Assembly: GCA_937991645.1 (NCBI GenBank)
Contig: CALKPL010000026.1
Span: 1-15,199 of the forward strand
DNA from: UMGS1783 sp900555065
GTDB taxonomy: Bacteria; Bacillota; Clostridia; Oscillospirales; UMGS1783
Length of the DNA: 15,199 nucleotides
Direction: 5' to 3'
How positions within the stretch are numbered: position 1 is the first letter of the stretch; every line of letters begins with the position of its first letter. Positions 1 through 7,135 of the stretch are shown here, in pieces. The position numbers were made by a program, and so were the translations under genes. Below the pieces are notes generated by a model. That model made no database searches and was not told where the DNA came from. It was given only the letters and a program-made list of their open reading frames with translations.

Positions 1-2
1 TG

Positions 3-118
3 CCCGCGCCCGTGTCCGCGCCTGTGCCCGCGCCCGTGTCCGCGCCTGTGCCCGCGCTCGCGCCTGCGCCCGTGTCCGCGCCCGCGCCTGCGCCCGCACT
101 CACGCCCGCGCCCGCGCC
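3..118. repeat. Degenerate hexamer tandem repeat with a 24-bp higher-order unit
   Basis: The stretch is built from GC-rich hexamers of the form CCCGCG, CCCGTG, TCCGCG and CCTGTG. Positions 3-26 and 27-50 are identical 24-bp units; later units are scrambled or diverged. Because the unit is a multiple of three, frames on both strands stay open. The plus strand would give Pro-Ala-Pro-Val type repeats running on to a stop at about 230, inside the 3' end of the methyltransferase gene. The minus strand would give Arg-Gly-rich repeats from an ATG at 125. Neither frame shows a ribosome binding site, so I call it a repeat and not a gene. It could be the end of a plus-strand gene entering from outside the window. 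Confidence 0.75.
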
Positions 119-142
119 TCGACATGGAAATCCGCGTATCGT

Positions 143-982
143 TTATCGTTCGGTTCGTTTTTCCGAATACCGGATCTCTGCATGGCGGTGTTCGCATTTT
201 TTTGCCTTCAATTCCGCAATTGCGGCATAATGCAATACATTGAATTCTTCCGGCGCGGTTTCGCGGAGCTGTTGCACATGTTCCCGCTCCCACAGGGAAA
301 TTTCTTCATTTGTGAGGGATGCGCCGATGCCTCGGCACGCTTTCAGTCTGCCGTTCCAGCTTTCGCGTGTAAAATGCACCTGCAAAGGGTATTCTTCATG
401 GTAGACAAGCTCAAACTTTTCTGTATAGCAGGCGGGTATGGGAATCGGGTGCATGGTTTCGCCCGCGCCGCTCCATGCCGGGTTGTATTTTAAAACAAGC
501 TTTTCGCTCGCGCCGGCAATTTTGTCTTCAAAGGGCAGCCAGGCCATGTACAATACAAGGATGCGGCCGTCGGGTTTGAGCATGCGGAAAAACGCGGGCA
601 TACACCGTTCGTGGTTAAAATACCAGAAGCACTGGCATGCGGTGATGACGTCGAACACGTTCTCCTCAAAACGGATATTCTCTGCGGCTGAGACGCAGTA
701 GTCGATATCCATACCCTTTGAAAGAATTTTTGCCTGCGCAATCTGCCGCTCTGAAATATCTGCGCCGACCCATTTGGCGCCGTACCGGTACATATTCCTT
801 GGGAGCACGCCGGTTCCCGTGCCCACGTCAAGGATGTGCTGATCTTTCACGCAAAGCCCGCGCCGTATAATCTTATCGTAGAATTCCTGTGGGTATATAT
901 CGCGGTACTTTGCATAATCTTGCGAAGCATTTCCCCAGTCAAAGGCTTTGCCGCCGTCTATCCTTCCGTCTGTTATATACAT
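143..982 (-). CDS. Class I SAM-dependent methyltransferase
   Basis: The 279-residue product has a Rossmann-type methyltransferase fold. Motif I is DVGTGTG at residues 52-58, the acidic residue after strand 2 is D75 in GADIS, and the post-motif LKPDGR lies at 135-140. This is the methyltransferase-11/UbiE-like pattern; the substrate cannot be read from sequence, although Trp/Tyr/Phe-rich loops near 119-122 suggest a small molecule. The start at 982 is chosen because GGAGG sits seven bases upstream; the frame is open further upstream but without a ribosome binding site. The last ~20 residues are charged and may be a non-conserved tail. The gene lies downstream of metE-metF on the same strand but is separated by a hairpin and has its own promoter. 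A link to methionine/SAM metabolism is only suggested by position. Confidence 0.85.
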   Translation of the reverse strand: MYITDGRIDGGKAFDWGNASQDYAKYRDIYPQEFYDKIIRRGLCVKDQHILDVGTGTGVLPRNMYRYGAKWVGADISERQIAQAKILSKGMDIDYCVSAAENIRFEENVFDVITACQCFWYFNHERCMPAFFRMLKPDGRILVLYMAWLPFEDKIAGASEKLVLKYNPAWSGAGETMHPIPIPACYTEKFELVYHEEYPLQVHFTRESWNGRLKACRGIGASLTNEEISLWEREHVQQLRETAPEEFNVLHYAAIAELKAKKCEHRHAEIRYSEKRTER

Positions 983-1024
983 AGATCCGCCTCCGATCGA
1001 TATGCCGATGCGGCTTGTGCAGAT

Positions 1025-1053
1025 AGGATACAACAAAACCGGCGCGTTTGCAA
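1025..1053 (-). promoter_or_regulatory. Candidate sigma-A promoter of the methyltransferase gene
   Basis: On the minus strand TTGCAA (1048-1053) and TATCCT (1025-1030) are separated by exactly 17 bases. Each box matches the consensus in four of six positions. It lies directly after the hairpin at 1056-1089 and would give a leader of about 36 nt with GGAGG before the ATG at 982. Confidence 0.45.
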
Positions 1054-1055
1054 GC

Positions 1056-1089
1056 AAAGGGAACTGCCGGAATACAGGCAGTTCCCTTT
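1056..1089 (-). terminator. Intrinsic terminator hairpin downstream of metF
   Basis: A perfect 13-bp stem (1056-1068 with 1077-1089) closes an 8-nt loop. It lies 78 bp past the metF stop and ahead of the methyltransferase promoter, so it most likely ends the metE-metF transcript. The T tract is only TTTGCTT in that direction, whereas the plus strand has TTTTT. It may therefore work in both directions. No plus-strand gene ends nearby. The remaining bases up to 1166 contain only a 6-bp CGCGGC/GCCGCG hairpin. Confidence 0.6.
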
Positions 1090-1166
1090 TTGCTGTGCGG
1101 AAACCATCCGCGGTTTGCGGTTTTAGCGGCGGCGTCGCGGCTTCTGCCGCGCATGTAGGATGCGCA

Positions 1167-2027
1167 TTACGCGATCAGGCTGTGTACCGCCTCGTGGATT
1201 CTGCGCGCGATATACGGGTTATTCATGGTATACAGGTGAATCCCGTCCACCCCCTGCGCGATCAGGTCTACGATCTGGTCGACCGCGTAGGCGATCCCCG
1301 CATCCCGCATGGCGACGGGGTTGTGTTCATACCGCTCCATCATCGCGGTAAATTTTTTCGGCACCGTCGCGCCGCAGAGGGAGGACATGCGCTCAATCTG
1401 CCGTTTATTGACGACGGGCATGATCCCCGCCTCAATCGGAACGCCGATACCGGCAAGGGCGCAGCGCTCCGCAAACGAGTAAAAATATTCGTTGTCGAAG
1501 AAAAGCTGCGTAATGAGCTGGTCAGTTCCCGCGTCGACTTTGCGTTTAAGGTTTTGGATATCCTCCACTTTATTTTTCGCTTCGACATGTCCTTCTGGAT
1601 AACAGGCGGCGATGATGTTGAATTCACCCTGCTCCTTAATAAACGCAATCAGATCGGACGCATGTTCAAAATCGCCCGGCGCGCAGTTGCCGGCGGGCAG
1701 GTCGCCGCGCAGCGCCAGAATGTTTTCCACACCTATGTTTTTCAGCTTGTTCAGCTTTTCGCAAACGTCTTGTTTTGTAAGCCCAATGCACGGCAGGTGC
1801 GCTGCGCTTTCCATGCCGTATCCCATAATCGAGGCGGCGATACGGAACGTTTCGTCGTTGTTGTTGCCGCTCCCGCCCGCGCTGTAGGTAACGCTGATAA
1901 AGTCGGGCGAAAGCTCCCGCAGTTCGCAGAGGGTCTGGTAAATCGTGCGTACCGACGACGTAGGCTTGGGCGGGAATACCTCATAAGAAAGCACCGTTTT
2001 GCTTTTGAATAATTCAACTGTTTTCAT
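1167..2027 (-). CDS. metF: 5,10-methylenetetrahydrofolate reductase
   Basis: The 286-residue cytosolic flavoprotein is predicted to reduce 5,10-methylene-THF to 5-methyl-THF, the methyl donor used by the adjacent MetE. The sequence fits a full-length bacterial MetF TIM barrel. The N-terminal YEVFPPK carries the conserved catalytic Glu (E16), the Asn-rich GGSGNNND follows at 51-58, and LRGDLP carries D109, the flavin-contacting Asp. FPPK and the 'A(C/G)YPEGH' segment are also family hallmarks. The ATG lies inside the 3' end of metE, with a 14-bp overlap and a GAGAG-like site upstream, so translational coupling is likely. It has no promoter of its own that I can see. Together metE and metF form the final two steps of B12-independent methionine synthesis. 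Confidence 0.95.
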   Translation of the reverse strand: MKTVELFKSKTVLSYEVFPPKPTSSVRTIYQTLCELRELSPDFISVTYSAGGSGNNNDETFRIAASIMGYGMESAAHLPCIGLTKQDVCEKLNKLKNIGVENILALRGDLPAGNCAPGDFEHASDLIAFIKEQGEFNIIAACYPEGHVEAKNKVEDIQNLKRKVDAGTDQLITQLFFDNEYFYSFAERCALAGIGVPIEAGIMPVVNKRQIERMSSLCGATVPKKFTAMMERYEHNPVAMRDAGIAYAVDQIVDLIAQGVDGIHLYTMNNPYIARRIHEAVHSLIA

Positions 2028-4278
2028 ATCTTAGTTCTCTCGCGGCTTCCACCATGTTTTTAAGGCTTTCCGCCGTTTCGGCGGCGCCACGCGTTTTCAG
2101 GCCGCAGTCCGGATTGACCCACAGCTTTTCAGGGCTGATTCTCCGGAGCATTTCTCCCAGTGCGGATTTGATTTCTGCGACGGACGGCACCCGCGGCGAA
2201 TGGATATCGTATACGCCGGGGCCGACCTGCGTTTTAAAGCGGTTTTCCAGTAAGGCGTCCAGTATCGACAGATTGGAGCGGGACGCCTCAAAGGTGATTA
2301 CGTCCGCATCCATGTCGTCAATCGCCCGGATAATGTCTGTAAATTCACTGTAGCACATATGCGTGTGAATCTGTGTTTCCGGTTTGACGCCGCTGTGGAC
2401 CAGGCGGAAAGCGGGTATCGCCCAGTCCAGGTAATCGCGGTACCAGTCGCTTTTGCGAAGCGGCAGCTTTTCGCGCAGCGCCGCTTCGTCTATTTGAATG
2501 ATCCGCAGGCCGTTCGCCTCCAGTTCCAGCACCTCGTCTCGAATGGCCAGGGCGATCTGAAAAGCGCTTTCCCGTAGCGAGACGTCCTCGCGGGGAAACG
2601 ACCAGTTCAATATCGTTACAGGTCCGGTCAGCATCCCTTTCATGGGCTTTGGGGTCAGGCTCTGCGCGTACGTCGACCAGGTTACGGTCATAGGCCCGCT
2701 TCTGGAAATATCGCCCCAGATAATCGGCGGCTTCACACAGCGCGTGCCGTAGGACTGCACCCACGCTTTTTCCGTGAACAGATAGCCGTTGAGCTGTTCG
2801 CCGAAATATTCGACCATGTCATTGCGCTCAAACTCGCCGTGCACCGGCACGTCCAGTCCGATCTGCTCCTGCCATTTTACGCACCGCGCTATTTTTTCGC
2901 GGTTGAACGCCTCATACTGCGCTTTGCTGATCTCGCCTTTTCTGAACGCGGTGCGGTTAGCCTGTACGTCGGCCGTCTGCGGAAAGGAGCCGATGGTCGT
3001 CGTCGGGAAAACAGGCAGACCGAACGCCTGTTTTTGTATGGTTTCTCTTTCAGAAAAAGCGGGAAGTCGAATGCAATCCTCCTGGCGGATCTCCGCGGCC
3101 CGCTTTCGTACGGCCGCGTCGCGGCAGTCGGGCCGGCTTTCAAACAGCGCCGCGTTTTTTTGCAAAATATCCGGAGCGCCGCCGCGCAGCAGGGTTTTGA
3201 GCTGCGAAAGTTCTTCCAGCTTTTCTTCGGCGAACGCAAAATGCGCCGTGTATTTCTGCGGGAGCCGCGTCTCGTTTTTCAGCGTATAGGGGACGTGCAG
3301 CAGCGAGCAGGAAGTGCCGATCACGGCGTCAATCCCCCGCATATGCAGCCAGTCGAGTATGCCGAGCGTGCGTCGGTAATTGTTTTTCCAAATGTTTTTG
3401 CCGTTTACAACACCTGCAAAAAGGGTTTTGCCGTATGGGAATCCGTGTTTCTCGATCAGCTTTTGCGTTTGTTTTCCCTCCACAAAATCCAGGCCGATCC
3501 CGTCAAAGCCAAGCGAGCAAATGGTTTCATAGCAGTCTCTTACGTCTCCGAAATACGTCTGAAGCAGCGTCTTCGGCTTTTGAGGCGCGGCAAGGACGCC
3601 GCTGTAGAGCCGCTCCAGAAGCGCGGCGTCCGCGCTCGTCATATCGCAGCAGAGGCAGGGCTCGTCAAACTGGACCCAGCCGGCGCCGAGCTCGCCGAAT
3701 CTTGCCAGCAGCCCGGCATAGGCGCGGCCCGCCTGTTCCGCAAAATCTTCCGCGCCTCTGCGTCCGGCGTACCTGCACAGCTTCAGCAGAGTATACGGGC
3801 CGATTACGACGGGTTTTGTCTGCACGCCGAGCGCCTGCGCTTCCAGAAACTCGTCAAAGGGCTTTGTGCCGCAAAGCTTTATTTCCGTATCGTCGCAAAC
3901 CTCAGGGACCATATAGTGGTAATTCGTGTTGAACCATTTTTTCATGGCGAGGGCCTTTACGTCGCCGGCCGGGCCCTGGTATCCTCTGGCCATTGCAAAA
4001 TAGATGTCGAGCGGCGTAAGGGGCAGGGAAGAGAATCGCTTTGGAACAATGTTGAACAGGACCGCGGCGTCCAGCATATTGTCGTAGAGCGAAAAATCGT
4101 TCGCTGGGATAAAATCAAGTTCCGACCGCTGCTGCGCAAGCCATTGCTTGCGCCGGATGTCCCTTGCCGTACACTGCAGCTGTGCGGCGGAAACTTCGTT
4201 TCTGAAATATTTTTCCGTGGCGAACTTGAGTTCTCTTAAAGCGCCGACCCTTGGATAACCGATTACGGAAGTACGCAT
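2014..4278 (-). CDS. metE: Cobalamin-independent methionine synthase (5-methyltetrahydropteroyltriglutamate-homocysteine methyltransferase)
   Basis: This cytosolic zinc enzyme transfers the methyl group of 5-methyl-THF polyglutamate to homocysteine to give methionine. At 754 residues it has the usual MetE length (about 755) and two-barrel layout. The N-terminal domain begins with VIGYPRVG and the catalytic C-terminal domain contains FPTTTIGSFPQT and GMLTGPVTILNWSF. The zinc ligands are visible: H640 and C642 in HTHMCYSEF, and C725 in NPDCGLKTR. I prefer the second of two nearby ATGs (4278) because AAGGAG lies eight bases before it; the first ATG at 4284 would be only two bases from that site. 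The gene overlaps metF by 14 bp and is preceded by a hairpin-containing leader and a LysR-type regulator. Confidence 0.96.
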   Translation of the reverse strand: MRTSVIGYPRVGALRELKFATEKYFRNEVSAAQLQCTARDIRRKQWLAQQRSELDFIPANDFSLYDNMLDAAVLFNIVPKRFSSLPLTPLDIYFAMARGYQGPAGDVKALAMKKWFNTNYHYMVPEVCDDTEIKLCGTKPFDEFLEAQALGVQTKPVVIGPYTLLKLCRYAGRRGAEDFAEQAGRAYAGLLARFGELGAGWVQFDEPCLCCDMTSADAALLERLYSGVLAAPQKPKTLLQTYFGDVRDCYETICSLGFDGIGLDFVEGKQTQKLIEKHGFPYGKTLFAGVVNGKNIWKNNYRRTLGILDWLHMRGIDAVIGTSCSLLHVPYTLKNETRLPQKYTAHFAFAEEKLEELSQLKTLLRGGAPDILQKNAALFESRPDCRDAAVRKRAAEIRQEDCIRLPAFSERETIQKQAFGLPVFPTTTIGSFPQTADVQANRTAFRKGEISKAQYEAFNREKIARCVKWQEQIGLDVPVHGEFERNDMVEYFGEQLNGYLFTEKAWVQSYGTRCVKPPIIWGDISRSGPMTVTWSTYAQSLTPKPMKGMLTGPVTILNWSFPREDVSLRESAFQIALAIRDEVLELEANGLRIIQIDEAALREKLPLRKSDWYRDYLDWAIPAFRLVHSGVKPETQIHTHMCYSEFTDIIRAIDDMDADVITFEASRSNLSILDALLENRFKTQVGPGVYDIHSPRVPSVAEIKSALGEMLRRISPEKLWVNPDCGLKTRGAAETAESLKNMVEAARELRYENS

Positions 4279-4304
4279 AACCATATCTCCTTTGCCCGAT
4301 TCTG

Positions 4305-4344
4305 AAAAAAACCTTCCTCATGCTCTTACTATAGCACAGGAAGG
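4305..4344 (-). terminator. Terminator-like hairpin in the metE leader (lysR terminator or attenuator)
   Basis: On the minus strand CCTTCCT (4338-4344) pairs with AGGAAGG (4312-4318). An inner TGCT/AGCA helix and an 8-nt loop lie between them, and seven T follow at 4305-4311. This has the form of an intrinsic terminator. It ends only about 13 nt before the metE ribosome binding site (4287-4292), leaving no room for a promoter in between. Either metE transcripts start inside or upstream of the hairpin and must read through it, or it simply ends lysR and a promoter overlaps it. Confidence 0.6.
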
Positions 4345-4362
4345 CCGGTATGCGTTAATATT

Positions 4363-4382
4363 CATTTTCAATGGTTATCCAT
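4363..4382. promoter_or_regulatory. Overlapping inverted repeats, candidate LysR-type operator
   Basis: Two overlapping inverted repeats lie in an AT-rich island: CATT-TTC-AATG at 4363-4373 and ATGG-TTAT-CCAT at 4371-4382. They sit between lysR and metE, just downstream of the candidate -10 box at 4389-4394. A LysR-type protein could bind here. They do not match the Escherichia coli MetR half-site arrangement, so the assignment is inference. Confidence 0.3.
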
Positions 4383-4388
4383 AGTTTT

Positions 4389-4418
4389 ATTATATGCCGC
4401 GGTACTCCGTAATGTAAT
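4389..4418 (-). promoter_or_regulatory. Candidate promoter of metE-metF overlapping the lysR stop codon
   Basis: A perfect TATAAT (4389-4394) overlaps the lysR TAA stop. ATTACA (4413-4418) lies 18 bases upstream, inside lysR. Transcripts would start near 4382 and carry a ~100-nt leader with the hairpin at 4305-4344. A second possible -10, TATAGT at 4328-4333 with TTAACG at 4353-4358 (19-bp spacer), lies within that hairpin. I cannot choose between the two from sequence. Confidence 0.35.
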
Positions 4419-5304
4419 TGTGCAGATGGTACAGGTAACGTTCGCTGACAGGACTGAGCGGCCTGTCGGTCGGCGCGATATAACCGATTTCCATCTCCTC
4501 GTCGCTCATAAGCGGGATCGCAACGATGTTTGTTCCGTTCAGGTCGCTGCTGAGTATTCCGGAGGATATGGTATAGCCGTTCAGGCCGATCAGGAGATTA
4601 AAAAGGGTCGCGCGGTCGGTGACGAGTATGCTCTTCGGGCTTTCCTCCGTGCTGTGCAGTTCCTCCGCATAATAGAAGGAATTATTGATTCCCTGCTCGT
4701 AGGTCAGCCGCGGAAAGTCTTTTAAATCTTCGAGCGCGACTGCGTCGCGCCGTGCGAGCGGATTGTCGCGGCTGACAAAAACGTGGGGCGTTGCCGTAAA
4801 CAGCGGATTGAACTTCAGGTCGGCCGATTGGATGATGCTGAGAATCACCTTTCTGTTAAAATGGCTGAGGAAGAGAACGCCGAGCTCGCTGCGGGAGGTG
4901 CGCACGTCTTCGATAATGTCGTGCGTTCTCGATTCGCGCAGTGTAAACATATATTTGTTCTCGCCGTACTCTCTGACGAGCGCGACAAAGGCGTTGACGA
5001 CAAAGGCGTAGTGCTGCGCCGATATGGAGAAAACGCGGCGAATGCTTTCCTTCTCTTTGTACTGCCGTTCCAGCAGTTCCGCCTGTTCCACGACCTGCCT
5101 TGCGTACGAGAGGAATTTCATGCCCTCCTCAGAGAGAAACACGCCCCTGTTGCTGCGGTAGAAAATGGGAATGCCCATTTCCTTTTCAAGGTCGGAAATC
5201 GATTTGGAGAGGCTTGGCTGCGCTATGAGCAGCTTTTGGGCCGCGGAAGAAATGGAGCCGCACTCCGCGGTTGCGATCACGTATTTTAACTGCTGTAAAG
5301 TCAT
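4390..5304 (-). CDS. LysR-type transcriptional regulator (CmbR/MtaR-like), probable regulator of metEF
   Basis: The 304-residue protein has an N-terminal winged helix-turn-helix at about residues 1-60 with the LysR-type pattern AAQKLLIAQPSLSKSISDLEKEMG. A linker helix and a periplasmic-binding-protein-like effector domain (about 90-300) follow. The N-terminus resembles the CmbR/FhuR/MtaR group of Gram-positive regulators of methionine and cysteine genes; this is from memory of the family. The start at 5304 has AAGGA seven bases upstream. A longer frame to 5340 has no such site and would begin at the promoter. Unusually for this family it is co-oriented with its presumed target metE and not divergent. 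The inferred effector is a methionine-pathway metabolite such as homocysteine or O-acetylserine. Confidence 0.85.
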   Translation of the reverse strand: MTLQQLKYVIATAECGSISSAAQKLLIAQPSLSKSISDLEKEMGIPIFYRSNRGVFLSEEGMKFLSYARQVVEQAELLERQYKEKESIRRVFSISAQHYAFVVNAFVALVREYGENKYMFTLRESRTHDIIEDVRTSRSELGVLFLSHFNRKVILSIIQSADLKFNPLFTATPHVFVSRDNPLARRDAVALEDLKDFPRLTYEQGINNSFYYAEELHSTEESPKSILVTDRATLFNLLIGLNGYTISSGILSSDLNGTNIVAIPLMSDEEMEIGYIAPTDRPLSPVSERYLYHLHNYITEYRGI

Positions 5305-5338
5305 AGTCCCGTCCTTCCCTTCGCTATCGGCTGTATCC

Positions 5339-5347
5339 ATTCTAGCA
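5339..5347 (-). promoter_or_regulatory. Extended -10 promoter of the LysR regulator
   Basis: On the minus strand TGC-TAGAAT has the extended -10 form (TGnTAnAAT). It lies about 35 bases before the ATG at 5304. No good -35 box is present, as is common for extended -10 promoters. It follows the terminator at 5378-5408. Confidence 0.45.
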
Positions 5348-5377
5348 TAAGCCCGGGAAAAAATCTACGCGCAGATG

Positions 5378-5408
5378 AAAAAGAGCCGCCGTTATAGCGG
5401 CGGCTCTT
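5378..5408 (-). terminator. Strong intrinsic terminator of the amino-acid ABC operon
   Basis: A perfect 11-bp stem (5381-5391 with 5398-5408) closes a 6-nt loop and is followed on the minus strand by TTTTT (5378-5382, partly in the stem). It ends transcription from the importer operon before the LysR promoter. Confidence 0.85.
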
Positions 5409-5416
5409 CGGATCTT

Positions 5417-5566
5417 TTACGAAAGCTTGGCGTCTTTATGTTTGCGTACCGCTTCTGCGTTTTGCATATGCGGCCCCGGAGCATCGTTTCTTATGGCGTT
5501 TTCGTATGCGCGAAACCGTTTATGTAAACGCGACGGCGTCGTGCCGCATGCGCGCAGGGGATTTTA
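5417..5566 (-). other. Possible short open frame or gene remnant between ABC ATPase gene and terminator
   Basis: The 214-bp stretch after the ATPase gene contains a minus-strand frame of 48 sense codons between stops. Its stop at 5417-5419 comes nine bases before the terminator stem. The predicted residues look protein-like and charged, for example FRAYENAIRND and AEAVRKHKDAKLS. The only ATG (5465-5467) would give just 16 residues, and no ribosome binding site is visible. It may be a degraded gene end or chance. I do not recognise it. Confidence 0.2.
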
Positions 5567-5588
5567 ACCGGCCGAAGGCCGGACGCTC

Positions 5589-5618
5589 CCCCGAAAGCAG
5601 CGCGGCGCTTTTTCGGGG
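5589..5618 (-). other. Hairpin just after the ABC ATPase stop codon
   Basis: CCCCGAAA (5589-5596) pairs with TTTCGGGG (5611-5618), with an inner AGCGC/GCGCT helix. It begins five bases past the stop of the ATPase gene and has no T tract on the minus strand. It may protect the mRNA 3' end. A second small hairpin, CCGGCC-GAA-GGCCGG, lies at 5568-5582. Confidence 0.4.
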
Positions 5619-5622
5619 ATCG

Positions 5623-6360
5623 CTACAGTACTTTTGCCAAAAACGTCTTCAGGCGTTCGCTTCTGGGGTTTGTGAAAAACAGTTCGGGCACGTTTTCTTC
5701 CACGATCTTACCCTCGTCCATGAAGATAATGCGTGTGCCGACCTCCCTGGCGAAGTTCATCTCATGCGTAACGACGACCATCGTCATACCGCTCGCCGCA
5801 AGGTCGCGCATGACCTCGAGCACTTCGCCGACCATCTCCGGATCGAGCGCGCTTGTCGGCTCGTCAAAGAGCATCACGTCGGGGTCCATGCACAGCGCGC
5901 GCACGATGGCGACGCGCTGCTTCTGCCCGCCGGACAGACGGGAAGGATAGTCCAGCGCGCGGTCTTTCAGGCCGACGCGGTCGAGCAGTTCCAGCGCCTT
6001 CTGCTCCGCCTGCTGTTTGGAAAGGCCGTGCAGTTTCATCGGCGCAAAAGTCATGTTCCGCAGCACGGTCATGTGCGGGAACAGGTTGAATTGCTGGAAT
6101 ACCATGCCCATCTTCTGGCGGTGAATGTTTATGTTTACCTTGGGGTTGGTGATGTCCGTGCCCTCAAACAGCACCTTTCCGCCGGTGGGCCTGTCGAGCA
6201 GGTTGAGGCAGCGCAGGAACGTCGATTTCCCGGAACCGGACGGTCCGATCACGACCACGACCTCCCCTTTGCGGATCTGCGCGTTGACGCCGTCGAGCGC
6301 GCGGATGTCGCCGAAATACATCTGCAGGTCTTTCGCTTCAATCAGAACGTCAGTGGTCAC
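5623..6360 (-). CDS. Polar amino-acid ABC transporter ATP-binding protein (GlnQ-like)
   Basis: The 245-residue protein is the cytoplasmic ATPase of an amino-acid importer. All nucleotide-binding motifs are present: Walker A GPSGSGKST at 39-47, Q-loop FQQFNLFPH near 88-96, signature LSGGQ at 142-146, Walker B VMLFDEP at 162-168 and the switch His in VTHEM at 199. Length and motif set match the GlnQ/ArtP/HisP branch. Translation appears to start at GTG 6358-6360, with AAAGGAGG ten bases upstream inside the permease gene. The gene overlaps the permease by 11 bp, which suggests coupled translation and equal subunit supply. The substrate is not decided by this subunit. Confidence 0.95.
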   Translation of the reverse strand: MTTDVLIEAKDLQMYFGDIRALDGVNAQIRKGEVVVVIGPSGSGKSTFLRCLNLLDRPTGGKVLFEGTDITNPKVNINIHRQKMGMVFQQFNLFPHMTVLRNMTFAPMKLHGLSKQQAEQKALELLDRVGLKDRALDYPSRLSGGQKQRVAIVRALCMDPDVMLFDEPTSALDPEMVGEVLEVMRDLAASGMTMVVVTHEMNFAREVGTRIIFMDEGKIVEENVPELFFTNPRSERLKTFLAKVL

Positions 6361-7051
6361 TGTTACGCAGCCTCCTTTCCAGCCTGGAAACGAGGGCGGA
6401 GAGCCCGACGACCAGGATCAGGTAAATGAGCGCGACGGCGATCAGCGGCAGCAGCGGATCAAAGGTCCGGCCCTTGATAATGTCGCCGGCCTTGGTCAGG
6501 TCCTGCAGCGCGATATAGCCGGAGACGGAGGTCTCCTTGAGCAGCACGATGAATTCGTTGGCCAGCGCGGGCAGCACGTTTTTAAACGCCTGCGGCATAA
6601 TGACCGAGATCATGGTACGCGAGTAGTTGAGGCCCAGGCTTCTGCTCGCCTCAAACTGGCCACGGTCGAGCGACATGATGCCGGAGCGGAAAATCTCCGC
6701 GACATATGCCGCAGAATTGAGGCCGAAAGCGATGACGGCGACAAACGTCTTGTCAATGTCGACCGCGGCGAAGATCACGAAGTAGATAATCATCAGCTGG
6801 ACGACGACCGGCGTGCCGCGAAAGAGGGTGAGGTAAAATTTGCAGATGGCGTTGCCCACCTTCATTTTGCCGGTCATGTCATGCGTGGAGCGGATCACAG
6901 CGATGATGAAGCCCAGTATAATCCCGATAATAATAGCAAAGAAGGTGATCTGGAGCGTCACGCCCAGGCCGTCCCACAGGTACCGCCAGCGGTCGTCCTT
7001 AATAAAGTCGTTGTAGAATTTATTTTGCAGTGTTTCGAACCATGCACCCAT
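6350..7051 (-). CDS. Polar amino-acid ABC transporter permease (HisM/GlnP family)
   Basis: The 233-residue inner-membrane protein has hydrophobic segments at about 27-52, 82-100, 102-118 and 195-220. The cytoplasmic EAA loop is intact, with EASRSLGLNYSRTMISVIMPQAF around residue 135, which docks on the ATPase. The TLFRGTPVVVQL motif before it is typical of amino-acid permeases. GGGAGG lies eight bases before the ATG. Only one permease gene is present, so the membrane part is likely a homodimer. The gene follows the binding-protein gene after an internal terminator and overlaps the ATPase gene. Confidence 0.95.
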   Translation of the reverse strand: MGAWFETLQNKFYNDFIKDDRWRYLWDGLGVTLQITFFAIIIGIILGFIIAVIRSTHDMTGKMKVGNAICKFYLTLFRGTPVVVQLMIIYFVIFAAVDIDKTFVAVIAFGLNSAAYVAEIFRSGIMSLDRGQFEASRSLGLNYSRTMISVIMPQAFKNVLPALANEFIVLLKETSVSGYIALQDLTKAGDIIKGRTFDPLLPLIAVALIYLILVVGLSALVSRLERRLRNSDH

Positions 7052-7075
7052 AGCGCAGGCCTCCCATAGTAAAGG

Positions 7076-7108
7076 AAAAAACGCAGGGGCGTCCGCAGCG
7101 CCCCCGCG
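7076..7108 (-). terminator. Intercistronic terminator between binding-protein and permease genes
   Basis: GGGGCG (7086-7091) pairs with CGCCCC (7099-7104). The stem extends by CGC/GCG after one A/C mismatch, and six T follow on the minus strand (7076-7081). Such a partial terminator is a common way to make more binding protein than membrane subunits. The permease ribosome binding site follows at 7060-7065. Confidence 0.8.
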
Positions 7109-7135
7109 CTTTCCCGGTTCATTTAATAGATCCGC

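Noticed and set aside
3..118. CRISPR array
   Set aside because: The repeat units are contiguous hexamers with no unique spacers.
948..2012. 354-codon plus-strand open frame
   Set aside because: It is antisense to metF and crosses the terminator at 1056-1089 and the methyltransferase promoter. The metF protein on the other strand is unmistakable.
2839..4239. 466-codon plus-strand open frame
   Set aside because: It is antisense to metE over its whole length. Long antisense frames are expected opposite GC-rich genes, and it has no ribosome binding site or recognisable domain.
4279..4284. metE start at the first ATG (4284)
   Set aside because: The Shine-Dalgarno would be only two bases away; the second ATG at 4278 has an eight-base spacing and matches the usual MetE N-terminus.
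4285..4389. SAM or T-box riboswitch upstream of metE
   Set aside because: The region is about 100 nt including the terminator, too short for a SAM-I or T-box leader, and I see none of their conserved motifs.
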